Below, piece by piece: positions 10,781-23,000 of a stretch of 64,000 bases of DNA. The position numbers and the translations under genes are program-made. This stretch comes from Hypericum androsaemum (taxonomy: Eukaryota > Streptophyta > Magnoliopsida > Malpighiales > Hypericaceae), in assembly GCA_963995505.1 (NCBI GenBank), contig OZ023190.1, forward strand, positions 17,726,092-17,790,091. Reading direction: 5' to 3'. The notes below the pieces were generated by a model that saw nothing but the letters and a program-made list of their open reading frames with translations, was not told the DNA's origin and did no database searches. Each line of letters starts with the position of its first letter. Within the stretch, counting starts at the first letter, position 1.

Positions 10781-13700
10781 ATGTCAAGGACAGAAACGAG
10801 GTCGCCTCTTCCATTGCTGTTTCGGAGGTCAAGCCATGAGATGTTGCAGAATCTAGCCACGGTCTCCAGCAGCCTTTTGCCTGCTTTTGGAACCGTGATC
10901 GATGAGAGTCACTTGAAGCTCAAGAAATATGTTATTGCTCCCTATGATCGTAGATATCGGTACGTACTTTCCTTCCGCCATCATAGTTCCTCGGTTTAGG
11001 TTACCACATCACATCGATAATTGTCAATTAGGCTTGTTTATTATGATTATGATGATTTTCGTGGCGAAAAATTTTACTATATGATTTGATATATTTCATT
11101 ATTAGTATTTCAACAATTTTTAGTACTATAACTTTGCCATTCTTGTTATGATGTGACCACCATAAAACTAAGGCTTTTAGAGCCGCTTCCTATGAACCTT
11201 GTGATCTTTTTTGCATTTATCTATTTCATCGTGATTTCCTTCCAAATTAGAGCTTGCCTTGTAGAAGCCTATATAGGCACTCCTAGGCACAATATATGGA
11301 ATGGACTCAATTCTAATTAATGTCGCGAAAGAGAGTTAATATAATTTCTTGCCATATTTTTTTTATAAGTTAATTACTTGCCATATTTATTCAAACATCC
11401 ATGTGCCATTTATGCTTGAAGAAATATTTTTTCTCAGTATGAATTATTGATTAGTTGCCTTTGAGGACTATATCAAGTGGCAAAAGATAGGATGAGGAAA
11501 TTGATTTGTATTCTAGGACCACGGTCGAAAGGAGATATCTGCTTATAAAAGAATAGTTAATTATATCTTATCACCACCGCTAATCTTTTCTTAAATAATG
11601 CAAGTGTTTTATTATTTGTGTCACTTCATGTTGATAATAATTAGTCAGATCCATAATTTAGCTAGGGGTCAACTGGTCCAAGTCCCAATACACCCCATTC
11701 CAAAAATAAACCGAATATTAAGCAATCAATCATGCATAAAATATTGAATAATGCATAGACCCTACGTTGATTTCTAATGCGACGTATATGATATTATTGT
11801 GTATTATTGTGTGTTGACTTGTCAAAGATTTAGTAGTTTTTTCCCAAATTTATTATGTCGCCCATGTTCAATGTCAAGTTAACAACTTTCAAATGGATGA
11901 TTTTCATTTGCTAAAGCGGACGAAAATTTAATTTGTTTTTTTCTCTAGACGAAGGGATCTTCGTTGAACTTGGAAAAGCTTTCATTTTCTGTGTTGATTT
12001 TATGGAAGAAAGTGACTCCGAAACACACTATCGTGATCTAAGCAAATCATCATTTCGATTATACGTGACTACCATAAAATTACTCGTATCCGTAAATACA
12101 GGTGGTGGCAAACTTTCCTGGTGATTTTGGTGGTATACTCGGCGTGGGCTTCGCCTTTTGAGCTAGCTTTCAAGAGAGCGGCAAACGGGGGGCTTGTCCC
12201 CGTTGATCTGGTCGTCGACGCCTTCTTCGCCGCGGACATCGTCCTCACTTTTTTTGTCGCTTATTTGGACAAATCAACCTATCTTCTCGTTGATGATCAC
12301 AGGAAAATTGCCACCAGGTACTTTTTTTCCCATCCTCTTTTCCTTTCATTCCCGTGAATCGTTGAACAAAGTGTAAAGATTATTGGTACTCGAACCACCG
12401 AAAGTAAATCAATTGATGATGTGTTGTCATAGCAGAAATCAAACTAGTAATATAATCATGCTAAAATTTGGTAGAAAAAAGATCACTTCCTGGCTAATAC
12501 ATTAAGTTGTTTTTTAATCTTAGTAAGTACATTTTCTATTAAAGAAAACATATTATTCCATAATTTGTTTGTGTGATAACCCGTAAATGATATGTACTAT
12601 CTGAAATACCGTAAGTGATTTGATTTGTACTATCCATACCAATAAGGTGCACCTTCTTTTTCGGCACACATCCTGAGAGAACTTGGCCGGGATTAGGATC
12701 AGGATGAGTGACTTCCTGGAAAGTTTTTCAGGATGCGTGCGAGTGAGCACAAAACACGCTGAAAAAGACCCGTGTTGGTCTGTGGAGACAGTCTATCGGA
12801 TCACGGGACGTTACAGTTTGGTCCCAGACAATATTTTTCGACAAACCTAACATAGCTTTAATGAAAAATTGGGTCGTAGACCGGGAATGAATCTTTTCCT
12901 TTCACAATGATTAAACATATTTGAAATATTAATCATATTCTAAGCCATTATCGTTTCTCTCTGATAAATGCTACCTGCCAATTTTTGATTTATATTCTAA
13001 TGAAAATTTCACGGATGAAACATGCCATGTTTTTTTCATATAAAAAACCTACTCTATATAGCCATGAGATTATAAGTCATTTTATTTTATAAGTTGAATA
13101 AATTAATTTTCTGTGTTACCCTAAACTTGTCAGGTATATCACAAGAATATGGTTCCCAATGGACTTGGCCTCAACAATTCCATTTCAGATCATTTACAGA
13201 ATTTTCGTAGGCAAATCACGAAGCGGAGGGGACTTCTTTGGCTTCCTCAACTTGCTTAGGCTCTGGCGACTTAGACGTGTTAGTGAACTATTCAAGAGGT
13301 ATACACATGATTTTCGAACCTGAATTATTCTGCCCGATAAGATCAGATATTTACACGAGGTGGTTTAACAAATTTTCTTTCCTGCAGGTTGGAAAAAGAC
13401 ACTCGCTTCAGCTACTTCTTGACAAGGTTGTGCAAATTGATGTGTGTAAGTATTATTTCCTATGTATAACAATTCAAATTTTCCAATAACATGTTTCTTG
13501 TGTATTATTGGTAGTCATTGACTCATTGTAATATCTACCTTATTATATAACATTTACTCGAATTCAATTGAAAAACTAAATAATTATGAGTTTGAAAATA
13601 TGAGTAAGCGAATGTTTTACTACTTATACAAACTGCAACCTGAAAATTTAATTTTACTATGATCACAACATAGATATGACTTGAAATATTTAACGATAAC

Positions 13701-15801
13701 GATTCCGATATCAATGCAGGTGACAATATTCGCCGTACATTCGGCCGGATGCTTCTTCTACTGGCTGGCGGACCACCACCACACTGCAAGTGAGACATGG
13801 ATCGGAGCCAAGGTTGAAGACTTCAAGCTGAGAAGCATCTGGTGGGGCTACACTTACTCGATCTACTGGTCCATTGTCACTCTCACGACCGTTGGCTACG
13901 GTGACTTGTACGCGGTGAACACCGGCGAGAAGGCCTTCAACATGTTCTACATGCTCTTCAACATCGGACTCACTGCTTACATCATCGGAAACATGACCAA
14001 CCTCGTCGTCCACGCTGCCGTTCAGACGTTTTTCATGGTAAGAACAACGACATAGTGCGTGTCTAGATACTAGACGGTTTCAACAACAGCAAAAATAACA
14101 TATATTTGCTACTATGTCTCACTTTGTCTTGAATCATTGAATCAACAGAGAGATGCAATAAATGAGATACTACGGTATGCAAGCAAGAACAGGCTTCCTG
14201 AAGGGCTCAAAGAGCAAATGTTGGCACACATGCAGCTCAAGTTCAGAACAGCAGAGTTGAAGCAGGAGGAGGTGTTGGAGGACTTGCCGAAGGCGATCCG
14301 ATCTAGCATTGCTCAGCATCTCTTTCGAACCACCGTCGCCAACGCTTACCTCTTCAAAGGAGTTTCTGAGGACCTCATCACCCAGTTGGTAGTTGATCTA
14401 TCCTCTTTACAATTAATCTAACATGTGTTTGCCAAGGCCTCAGGATTTATGGAACTTATTGGCTTTGTTCAGGTTTATGAGATGAAGGCAGAGTACTATC
14501 CTCCAAAGGTGGAAATAATCTTACAGAATGAGATTCCCACGGATTTCTACATCCTGGTATCCGGATCAGTGGTATGTCATCTTCCATTATTCCGTGTCCC
14601 AAATTTACCCCGGAAGTTAAGCAGTAACGACTAATCTATATTCGAATTTCAGGACGTGCTCGTTCACAAGAATGGGACAGAGCAGTTCCTATCCAAATTA
14701 GGAGCTACAAATATGGCAGGAGAGATTGGTGTGGTATTCAACATCCCACAGCCGTATACGGTGAGGACCAAGAGACTCTCTCAGGTGATCAGGATGAGCC
14801 ACCACCATTTCAAGCAAATGGTGCAACCTCACAGTGAAGATGGAAAGATAATTATTTCCAACTTCCTTCAGGTATTTGCATGCCTCCTACCCGTCTTATC
14901 CGGTCTTCGATAAGCGCACGGACGACGACGGAGACTAACATCGTACATTGTTTCGTTCAGTACGTGAAGAGCTTGACACCTGAGCTTCAGGCAGAAGTGC
15001 CTTTTCCTCTAGACATGCTAGAAGAAGAATTTGGAGAGGTTTGTCGATCTTTAAAGTCTCACTTTTTAATTTGTTTGAATCTCGTTACAATTAAAACAGA
15101 CTCCCACCGAAATAGATAGAAATTGCAGATGAATTTCATGAACAGCGAAAGAAATTTAATTTTTTAAAAATTAATTTGTATTTTATTTGAAATTTTCTAT
15201 GAAATGGACTCATATAATTTGCTTGTCGCAGCAAGTACAAGTAAATTCGGAACGACACAATCTGAACACACATTTTGACAAGGATGCAACTACAGAAGGT
15301 AACTAATTATATATATAGATGATATCTACACATTTATCTGCGTGTGTGCGTACGTATATATTTCGTATATATATTTCTTTGATTGTAGTCTTTGGTCGGA
15401 AAAAGGAGCTAGCTTTATACATATACATGTCTATTTTTATTACCAGAAAAATGGAGCAAATTACAAGATACACTCCCCGTACGAGTGATAATCCATGGAC
15501 ATCATCCAAGTCAAACTCCCGAAGGAGAGGCAGCAGGGAAGCTCGTATATTTGCCTGAGTCGGTGGGGGAGCTTTTAAATCTAGCAGGTATAATCTAATA
15601 ATTAATTAATTAAAATGTCTCGAATATTTTTTAGATATATTAATTGGAATAATGAGTTGTGTGATTTATATGTATATATTTATGGGCTTAGAGAAGAAGT
15701 TTGAGAAACGAGGAAGCAGCATTCTGATGAAGGATGGCTCACAAGTTGAAGACTTGGCTGCTTTGAGAGACGAAGATCACTTGTTTATTCTGCAGAGTTG
15801 A
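10781..15801 (+). CDS. KAT3: Shaker-type K+ channel alpha subunit, KC1/KAT3-like (copy A)
   Basis: Plasma-membrane voltage-gated K+ channel subunit. In Arabidopsis KC1/KAT3 is an electrically silent regulator that assembles with AKT1 or KAT1; a similar role here is inferred. Exons: 10781-10959, 12102-12317, 13134-13298, 13388-13445, 13720-14037, 14149-14388, 14473-14571, 14653-14871, 14961-15038, 15232-15298, 15447-15587, 15692-15801. Together they encode 629 residues in frame. S1 starts about residue 61. The S4 region [16 protein letters not shown] lies near 172-187. The filter TTVGYGD spans 262-268, followed by S6, a C-linker, a cyclic-nucleotide-binding fold ([17 protein letters not shown]) and a C-terminal KHA domain ([17 protein letters not shown]). 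The N-terminal SSLLPAFGT motif also fits KC1. No lesion is seen. Intron 2 carries a Cassandra solo LTR. Copy B follows in tandem. Confidence 0.93.
12572..12815 (+). mobile_element. Cassandra-type TRIM solo LTR in intron 2 of KC1 copy A
   Basis: A 244-bp segment starts TGTGATAACCCG, ends GGGACGTTACA and is flanked by the exact 5-bp repeat GTTTG (12567-12571 and 12816-12820). Inside is 5S-rRNA-like sequence: CTTGGCCGGGATTAGGATC, then AGGATGAGTGACTTCCTGG. This matches the 5S internal control region (family CTTGGGCGAGAGTAG...AGGATGGGTGACCTCCTGG). Carrying 5S promoter sequence within the LTR is the hallmark of Cassandra elements. No internal domain or second LTR is present, so it is a solo LTR. 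It lies between 12318 and 13133, clear of both splice sites. Confidence 0.85.
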
Positions 15802-16635
15802 CACGTATAATTCCACTGCCTGTAATATATATGTTCGAGGGACAAATTCGTATCAATATGAATATTAGGGATCGTGATAATTGATAGGATTCGGAATCAG
15901 CGAGACTACTAAAAAGGACGGTTCAATATTTTTCATACGCCATTTTTTATAGACATTGGGGCGGACATACTCTAAGATAGAGTAGACCTGTTAATACGCC
16001 CAACTTACATTTTTCTTAGATTCATATCCCGATTTCAGGATCTGGATTTGATCCACGGATCCTTTAAGTATAAACTATCTATTGAAGTTAAAATAAAATC
16101 TAGGATTTATTCCATGAGTTCGATCAATATGTATTAAAAGAATAATTTAACAGCTCAAACATCTTATTCTAACTAAATTCTAAAACAGACTAATAATACA
16201 AGACAGGGACGTGCAGCGACGGTGAAGACGAAGAAATGGAGAGAGAGAGAGATTTAGCGACAGTAAGAAACCAAAAATAAGTTGGGTAAGGGATATAAAA
16301 ACACAAATCACAATATATAATTAAAACTACACGATGCATACTTAAAATATTTGCCAAAATTCAGGATAAAATATCGGTTTAAACCTGTCTAAAAATTCAA
16401 TTGATTTTGGACTCATCGAAACAAGATCCGGTTTAGTTTCCATCCTGATGGAAATATATTGACCTTACCAATAATATTAACACCCCATTCTTTACATCAA
16501 ATAGATACAAAACCAACATTGCCCGTGAAACAAACAATGATCAATATTCAATTACCACCTTGTAGCTCATAATAAACACACCTTTCACGAATTAGCAATT
16601 CTCTATCGCCCGACAAGTTGTCGACTTTGAGTATC
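15802..16635. other. Spacer between the tandem KC1-like genes
   Basis: It holds the 3' UTR of copy A and the promoter of copy B. AT-rich, with a short (GA)n run near 16243. I see no gene in it. Confidence 0.5.
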
Positions 16636-16639
16636 CAAC

Positions 16640-16670
16640 CCCTTATAAAAGCCAACATATATGTAAGCCC

Positions 16671-16706
<36 letters not shown>

Positions 16707-16710
16707 ATCT
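16640..16710 (+). promoter_or_regulatory. TATA box and (TC)n leader of KC1-like copy B
   Basis: CCTTATAAAAGCC at about 16641 is followed by a CT microsatellite (16672-16705) ending about 40 bp before the ATG at 16746. CT-rich leaders of this kind are common in plant core promoters. Copy A has a shorter CT-rich leader without the clean dinucleotide run. Confidence 0.5.
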
Positions 16711-16745
16711 ACCTCTGAAGAAGAGTAGAGCGCCGGTAAAAAAAG

Positions 16746-19700
16746 ATGTCGGAGACAAGGTCGGTAGTTCCGTTGCTCCGTCGGAGGTCGAGCCATGAGA
16801 AGTTGGCTTCGGTGTCGAGCAGCCTTTTGCCTGCTTTTGGAACGGTCGTCGATGAGGCTCACTTGCACCTCAGAAATCACGTTATTGCTCCTTATGATCG
16901 TCGATACCGGTACAAAACTTCCCGCCCTCTTATATAATCGTGACCTAATTCCTATGAGTAATTTTCTCGTGTACTTTCGTATCGAGCTACAATATTTAAA
17001 TCATTTATTTTTCAGTAAATAAATTGGGTATGCCTAATTTAATAATTACATTATTCGGGACGTTTAGAAGAAAAAAATCATTCTGTAAAGGTCATTTATT
17101 TGTAGTGGAATTGGATCTGGGTACTGCAAGATAAAATTAAACAACCACGAGCTAAGAAACAGCACGTTGGATAGACATCTGGAAGAGCTTCGATAAGGTT
17201 GAAGCTGCGACGTGATTATTTTTTTAAAATTGAGTGGCAATATATAAATATAAATATAAAATAATTATATTTTAAATAAATATCATATTCATCATCAGCC
17301 TCCTAAATGAAGATCTTTATAACTCATCATTGTAATGTCTAAGTACTAGGTGTGGAATCCTGGCTTTTGAAGTTGCAGCTATTGGTCTTAGTCACAAAAT
17401 CAATCTTAATCACGATACACTGAATCCTCAAATAATTTAAAATAATCATTTTTTAAGTTCGAATAACTTTTTAATAATATTTATTAACTTCGTGAAATTT
17501 AAATTCAAGAACAAATTTTATTATTACTTGAACGGACTCAAGTAATCAATCATGCATAAATATTAACGAAGGCATAGGCCTACGTTAATTTCTAATGCAA
17601 TTATATATTATTATTGTGCTGACCTGTCAATGATTTAGTAGGTTTTCAGAATTTATTATAATAAAAATTATAAAGCTCGTGTAGTTAGACATTATATACT
17701 TTCGAATACCAAAAGATTTCATAATCAACTTTGATTATATGTCCGTTTGAGCTGGCTTTATGTTTGTTCCAATTGAACCTTTTCCCTAAAAGTGTCGGGC
17801 ATTTTTCATTTTGATAAAAAAATTGAAATGTGTCTTTTTTCATTTGCTGAAGTGGCCAGGTTTAATTGGAAAATTACTATTAGATCCCCAATGTTTGACG
17901 GAAATTACAAATACATGTGAATTTGAAATGCAGGTGGTGGGAAACGTTCCTGGTGGGATTGGTAGTATACTCGGCGTGGGCTTCGCCTTTCGAGCTGGCT
18001 TTCAAGAAAGCCGCGAAGGGGGCACTCCTCCCCGTTGATCTGGTCGTCGACGCCTTCTTCGCGGCCGACATCGTCCTCACTTTCTTTGTTGCTTATTTGG
18101 ACCAATCTACCTATCTTCTCGTTGATGATCACAAGAAAATTGCCACCAGGTATATACCTTCACTTGTGATTTCAATATTTTTTTTTTGGCGAACTTCGAA
18201 CATTTTTTAGTACTATTCAAATAATCCATATTGTTTTTTATTTGTTAGATACATGACAAGAATATGGTTCCCAATGGACGTAGCTTCAACAATTCCATTT
18301 CAAACCATATACAGAATTTTGGTAGGCAAATCAGGAAGCAGGGAGGATGAGGACTTCTTTGTCTTCCTCAACTTGCTTAGGCTTTGGCGACTTAGACGTG
18401 TTACTGAACTATTCAAGAGGTATATTTATATATGATTTAATTTAGGACCCACACATATTAATATCTTACTATATAAAAAAATCTTCTTTTTATGTAGTTT
18501 GGTGCCACACCGTTAAAATGTCAAAATTATCCCAAATCTCAAAATCCAAAATCATAAACCTTAAACCCCCAAACATTAAATCCCAAACCCCAAAGCTTAA
18601 ACCCGAACCCGAAACTTGAAATCCAAAATTCGAAACTAAACTCCAAAACCCCAAACCTTAAACCCCAAACCTTAAACCGCAAATCGCAAACCTCAAACAC
18701 CAAAACCCTAAACCCTAAAACAAATTCCAAACCCGAACCGAAACCGAAATCCCAAACCCCAAACTCCAAACCCCAAACCCCAAACTCCAAACCCTTAAAT
18801 CCCTTAAATCCTAAACCACAAATCTCAAACCCTCGAACCCAAATCCTAAAACCTAAAACCCTAAAACTATAAACCCTAAAATTCTAAACCCTAAATCCTA
18901 AATGATTGCCTGACCTGTGAGAACCAGCAGATTAGTTTATAAAGTTATCGGGCTCTCCTCTGGTCTATTGATCGGGGGACTCCACCCCTTGGACTACCTA
19001 GGATGTAGGATCAGCGGGGGTAGGTCGTAGGGATTTCGTTGTACTCTTTTTTTTTTATGAAGTTTTTTTTTCCGCCAAAAAAACCCTAAACCCTTTGTTG
19101 GTTTTGAAACAGAACGATATTCGGACCGCACATGCATTTTTGCTAGTATAAATATAAAGTAAACCAACAAATTCCTTTTCCTGCAGGCTAGAGAAAGACA
19201 CTCGCTTCAGCTACTTCTTCACAAGGTTGTGCAAATTAATGTGTGTAAGTATCATCACCTATATAAAAATTCAAATTTTCCAATAAAAACTTTCTTGTAT
19301 ATCTTTTTCTCATTGGTAGTCATTGTAATATATGCTTTATAATATATCAATTACTAAAATTCAATTGAAAATCTGAATAATGGAAGTTGAGTGTTTTACG
19401 ACTTATACCAATTTTTGTTGGAAAATTTTACGATGATCACGACATAGATATCGATTTTGAATATTTGATCATTAACAAGCTAGTGCAGGTAACAATATTC
19501 GCGGTACACTCGGCTGGATGCTTCTTCTACTGGTTGGCAGCTAACCACCACAAATCAAGTGAGACATGGATCGGTGCCAAGGTTGAAGACTTCAAGCAGA
19601 GAAGCATCTGGTGGGGCTACACTTACTCGATCTACTGGTCCATTGTCACTCTCACGACTGTTGGCTACGGTGACTTGTACGCAGTGAACACTGGCGAGAA

Positions 19701-21787
19701 GGTCTTCACCATGTTCTACATGCTCTTCAACATCGGACTCTCTGCTTATATCATCGGAAACATGACCAATCTCGTCGTCCACGCTGCAAATCGCACGTTC
19801 TTCATGGTAATAATATGCAAGTTTCGTCGTTAAAAAAAAGTGTGTATATGCTACTATATCTCACTTTGTCCTGAATTTGAAATCAACAGAGAGATGCAAT
19901 AACTGAGATACTAAAGTTTGCAAGAAAGAAGAGGCTACCAGAAGGGCTCAAGGAGCAAATGCTGGCACACATGCAGCTCAAGTTCAGAACAGCAGAGTTA
20001 AAGCAGGAGCTGGTGTTAGAGGACTTGCCTAAGGCGATCCGATCCAGCATTGCTCAGCATCTCTTTCGATCCACCGTCGCCAACGCGTACCTCTTCAAAG
20101 GAGTTTCTGAGGACCTTATCACCCAGTTGGTACTTCAACTATTCTCTTTACCATTAAGCGAAGTTGCGGTTGCCAAGGCCTTCGGGACGTATGAGACTTC
20201 TTGGATTATGCAGGTTTATGAGATGAAATCAGAGTATTATCCTCCAAAGGTGGAAATAATATTGCAAAATGAGATTCCCACAGATTTCTACATCCTGGTA
20301 TCTGGATCAGTGGTATGCCACCTTTCCATACATCTGTGTCCCAAATTTATCCCGGAAGTTAAGCAGTATCGACTAATCCATATTTGAATTTCAGGACGTG
20401 TTCGTGCACAAGAATGGGACAGAGCAGGTAGAGTTAGTACTTAACTCATAACCTTGATATTCAATAAAACGTGAACCCTGCCCGTTGTCATTCCTACTTC
20501 GAAGTTAAGCCAAGCTGATCGCGACTTTGCAGTTCTTATCCGAATTAGGGGATACAGATATGGTAGGAGAAATTGGAGTCATATTCAACATCCCACAACC
20601 ATATGTGGTAAGGACCAAGAAACTTTCTCAGGTGATCAGGATGAGCCATCACCATTTCAAGCAAATGGTGCAACCTCAAAGTCAAGATGGCAAGATAATT
20701 ATATCCAACTTCATTAAGGTCTAATTATCAATTCTTATCATCTATGAACTTATAACTAATGCATGGACAAAAATTTTGTGCCCGTGGTGCTACCGACGGT
20801 ACTCTTTTCTTAGTGCGATATTTTTTCAAGGAGTTTGACCATAACAGGATTTTGAAAAGGCCGGCGGTCACGTGATTACAAATTCTTTTTCCGACATAAA
20901 TATTTATAAAGAAAATTTAACGTATTAAAAAAACGACTGAATGGACAACGGAGACTAACATCGGCCATGTTCCTTGCAGCATGCGAAGAGCTTAACACCG
21001 AAACTGCTGGCTGAAGTACCTTTTTCTGTTGAAATGCTGGGAGGAGAAGATGAAGAGGTTTGTCAATCTTCAACCAATATAATAATATAATTGATCAATG
21101 AAGACTAAACCAAGTTCTGAAATTGCTTGTTGCAGCTTATACCAGTAAATTACGAACAACAAAATGTTAAAGTACGTTTTGGTAAGGATGCAGCAACTAC
21201 ACAAGGTAAATACATCTATTATCCGATATTCACGATATCGACTAATCCAAATTTGAGTTCAACTAGTGAAAAACTCTCTAACAACGGCATGGTCAAGACT
21301 CGAACTCGTGACTTTGTTAAAGCTAGAACATGTCAAAGTGTTTGGTGTTGTGTTTGTTTATTGGGACACGAAAAGAGAGATTCTATGCTAAATATTTGCA
21401 GGAAGTGCACCAGAAAAATGGAGCACGTTACAAGATACATGTCCCGTGAGAGTGGTAATTCATGGGCACCATCCAAATCAAACTCCGGAAGGAGAGGCAA
21501 CAGGGAAGCTCGTATATTTGCCCGACTCGGTGGGAGAGCTTTTAAATCTAGCAGGTATAATCTAATAATTAATTTATTACTTAAAATGTTTCGAATTTTT
21601 TTCAGATATATTAATTGGAAGCGAGCATGTAGTATATATTTTTCCGTCTCTCAATATTGAGAATATGGGTGTAGAGAGGAAGTTTGGGAAACGAGGAAGC
21701 AGCATTCTGATGAAAGATGGCTCACAAGTGGAAGACTTGGCTGCTTTGAGACACGACGATCACTTGTTTGTTGTTCCTAAAAATTGA
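16746..21787 (+). CDS. KAT3: Shaker-type K+ channel alpha subunit, KC1/KAT3-like (copy B)
   Basis: Tandem paralogue of the gene ending at 15801, same strand and architecture. Exons: 16746-16909, 17934-18149, 18249-18419, 19187-19244, 19489-19806, 19890-20129, 20214-20312, 20395-20427, 20533-20718, 20980-21057, 21136-21205, 21402-21554 and 21675-21787. They give 632 residues, or 628 if the 12-nt-downstream acceptor at 21414 is used. The filter TTVGYGD falls at 259-265; the S4-type [16 protein letters not shown], the cyclic-nucleotide fold and the KHA domain are intact. The equivalent of copy A's exon 8 is split by a 105-bp intron (20428-20532). Copy B differs most in the S3-S4 loop (GSREDED instead of RSGGD) and the segment before KHA. 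Intron 3 contains a Helitron. Both copies look functional. Confidence 0.93.
18464..19146 (+). mobile_element. Small non-autonomous Helitron in intron 3 of KC1 copy B
   Basis: The 683-bp element starts TCTTACTATATAAAAAA after host A and ends GCTAG before host T. A GC-rich, hairpin-capable stretch (ATTCGGACCGCAT) lies about 20 bp before the end. Both ends match the larger element at 26881-29134: the 5' side TCTTACTATA...TAGTTTG...AAAATGTCAA, and the 3' side CGATA.TCG...TGCATTTTT.CTAG. There is no target-site duplication, as expected for Helitrons inserting between A and T. It lies within intron 3 (18420-19186). Confidence 0.7.
18533..18905 (+). repeat. Degenerate telomere-like repeat tract
   Basis: Long run of CCCAAAC / CCCTAAA / CCTAAAACC variants, the plant telomere heptamer CCCTAAA and point variants, with no long perfect block. 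A few perfect copies occur near 18700 and 18840-18890, and again at 19078-19092. The tract forms the body of the Helitron inside an intron of KC1 copy B. Confidence 0.75.
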
Positions 21788-22880
21788 ATCCGCTTGGTAC
21801 GTAATGTTAACATTTTTATATTTTCTACGGCATTAATCTCTTTGGCAGGTTTTTTAATACCAGATAAAATATTGTTGAATTTTATTTAAGAGGTGGTATT
21901 CTCAATGATGTCTTTTTCATTTATAATCTCGAACCGGACATTTTATTCAGAAAATTAAAATCATTTATCATTTCGCTTTCAATTGAAGAAAACGTGATCC
22001 ATCTATTTGAATTGGATTAGGTAAACTATAGTTAAGTATCGTAATATCATTGATTGTTATAACTAGCAAATGTATTTCCCAGGATTGTGATGTTTCTCTT
22101 CTGAAAGATTAATGGCCTCTTCTTCGTTGGTTGTGGCGTTGTGCTCTTTTGGATTTTACTTTTCTACCCTTTTCGAATCCGTGGTTTGGAATTTTTCCGG
22201 AGCGCACAAATATATCGGTCTGGTTCACCTAACCTAAAGTTCAATTTTTATATGTTTAATATCTGGCCGAAATTTTTAAAAAATATACGAAATGGAATAA
22301 CAACAGCTTTTCTTTTTCAAGGGTAGTCAATCTCCGTGAAATAAAAAAATAGATAATATAGTTTTATTTTCAATAAAAGAAAGAATTTTTTGCAAAATTG
22401 TGGAATTTAGCAAATTCCGATATTGTAATTGTAAGATCGTCGTTCGTTATAAGGCTCTCATTAAAATTAGAGCATGTGACTGTAACTTGGAGCATTTGAC
22501 ATGATCGGAACAAGTTAATATTCGACGAAAAATAATCGGAAGTGAACATGGTGATAAATAGGGCACTTTTTCAAACACGCGAATGGCTTATTTGGTCAAA
22601 CTCGATTGAGGACTACACGGACAAGACTTGCTTTTATTTTTGGAATCACTGTCAAATTATCCCACATTTTTGCTCTCAACTTGTTGGGCAATACTCAACG
22701 CAATTGCACAAAATATACAAATTCCAAAATTAATATTGTAATTAAACAAGTGCTTTTTTTGAATTAAAGTTTCCCATTTTCAATCAACAACATGGAGATT
22801 TATAGGACATACACGAACGCATACTTCACAAACAATACATTTATCAAATTCAAAATAGATTCAACCGCGAAATTAGTCGG
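21788..22880. other. AT-rich intergenic DNA after KC1 copy B
   Basis: Includes the 3' UTR of copy B. I see no coding region or structured repeat. Confidence 0.4.
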
Positions 22881-22894
22881 AGTCATTAATTTGG

Positions 22895-23000
22895 TTTCAT
22901 TTGGCTGTTGGTAGGATCTGTATTTTGAGGGTCTTCTTGCTGTTGTTGCCTGCACTGGCTCAACGGCCTTGTAACTATCTTTTTTTTATTAATACAATTC
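22895..23000 (+). mobile_element. Possible 3' tail of a truncated LINE
   Basis: A GTTGGTAGGATCTG...GGCCTTGTAACTATC segment is followed by a T-run, TTAATACAATTCTACTTATAAAAAAACAA. This resembles the terminal segment of plant non-LTR retrotransposons. No coding sequence remains, so the call rests on composition alone. Confidence 0.35.

Noticed and set aside
18539..18790. 83-codon minus-strand frame with a repeated FGVWGL pattern
   Set aside because: It is a translation of the telomere-like CCCAAAC repeat, so the peptide repeat is a by-product of the heptamer.
20428..20532. tRNA- or 5S-like sequence (TTCGAAGTTAAGC) in the extra intron of KC1 copy B
   Set aside because: Only a short match, without a foldable cloverleaf or 5S context; similar GGAAGTTAAGC words occur by chance in the neighbouring intron.
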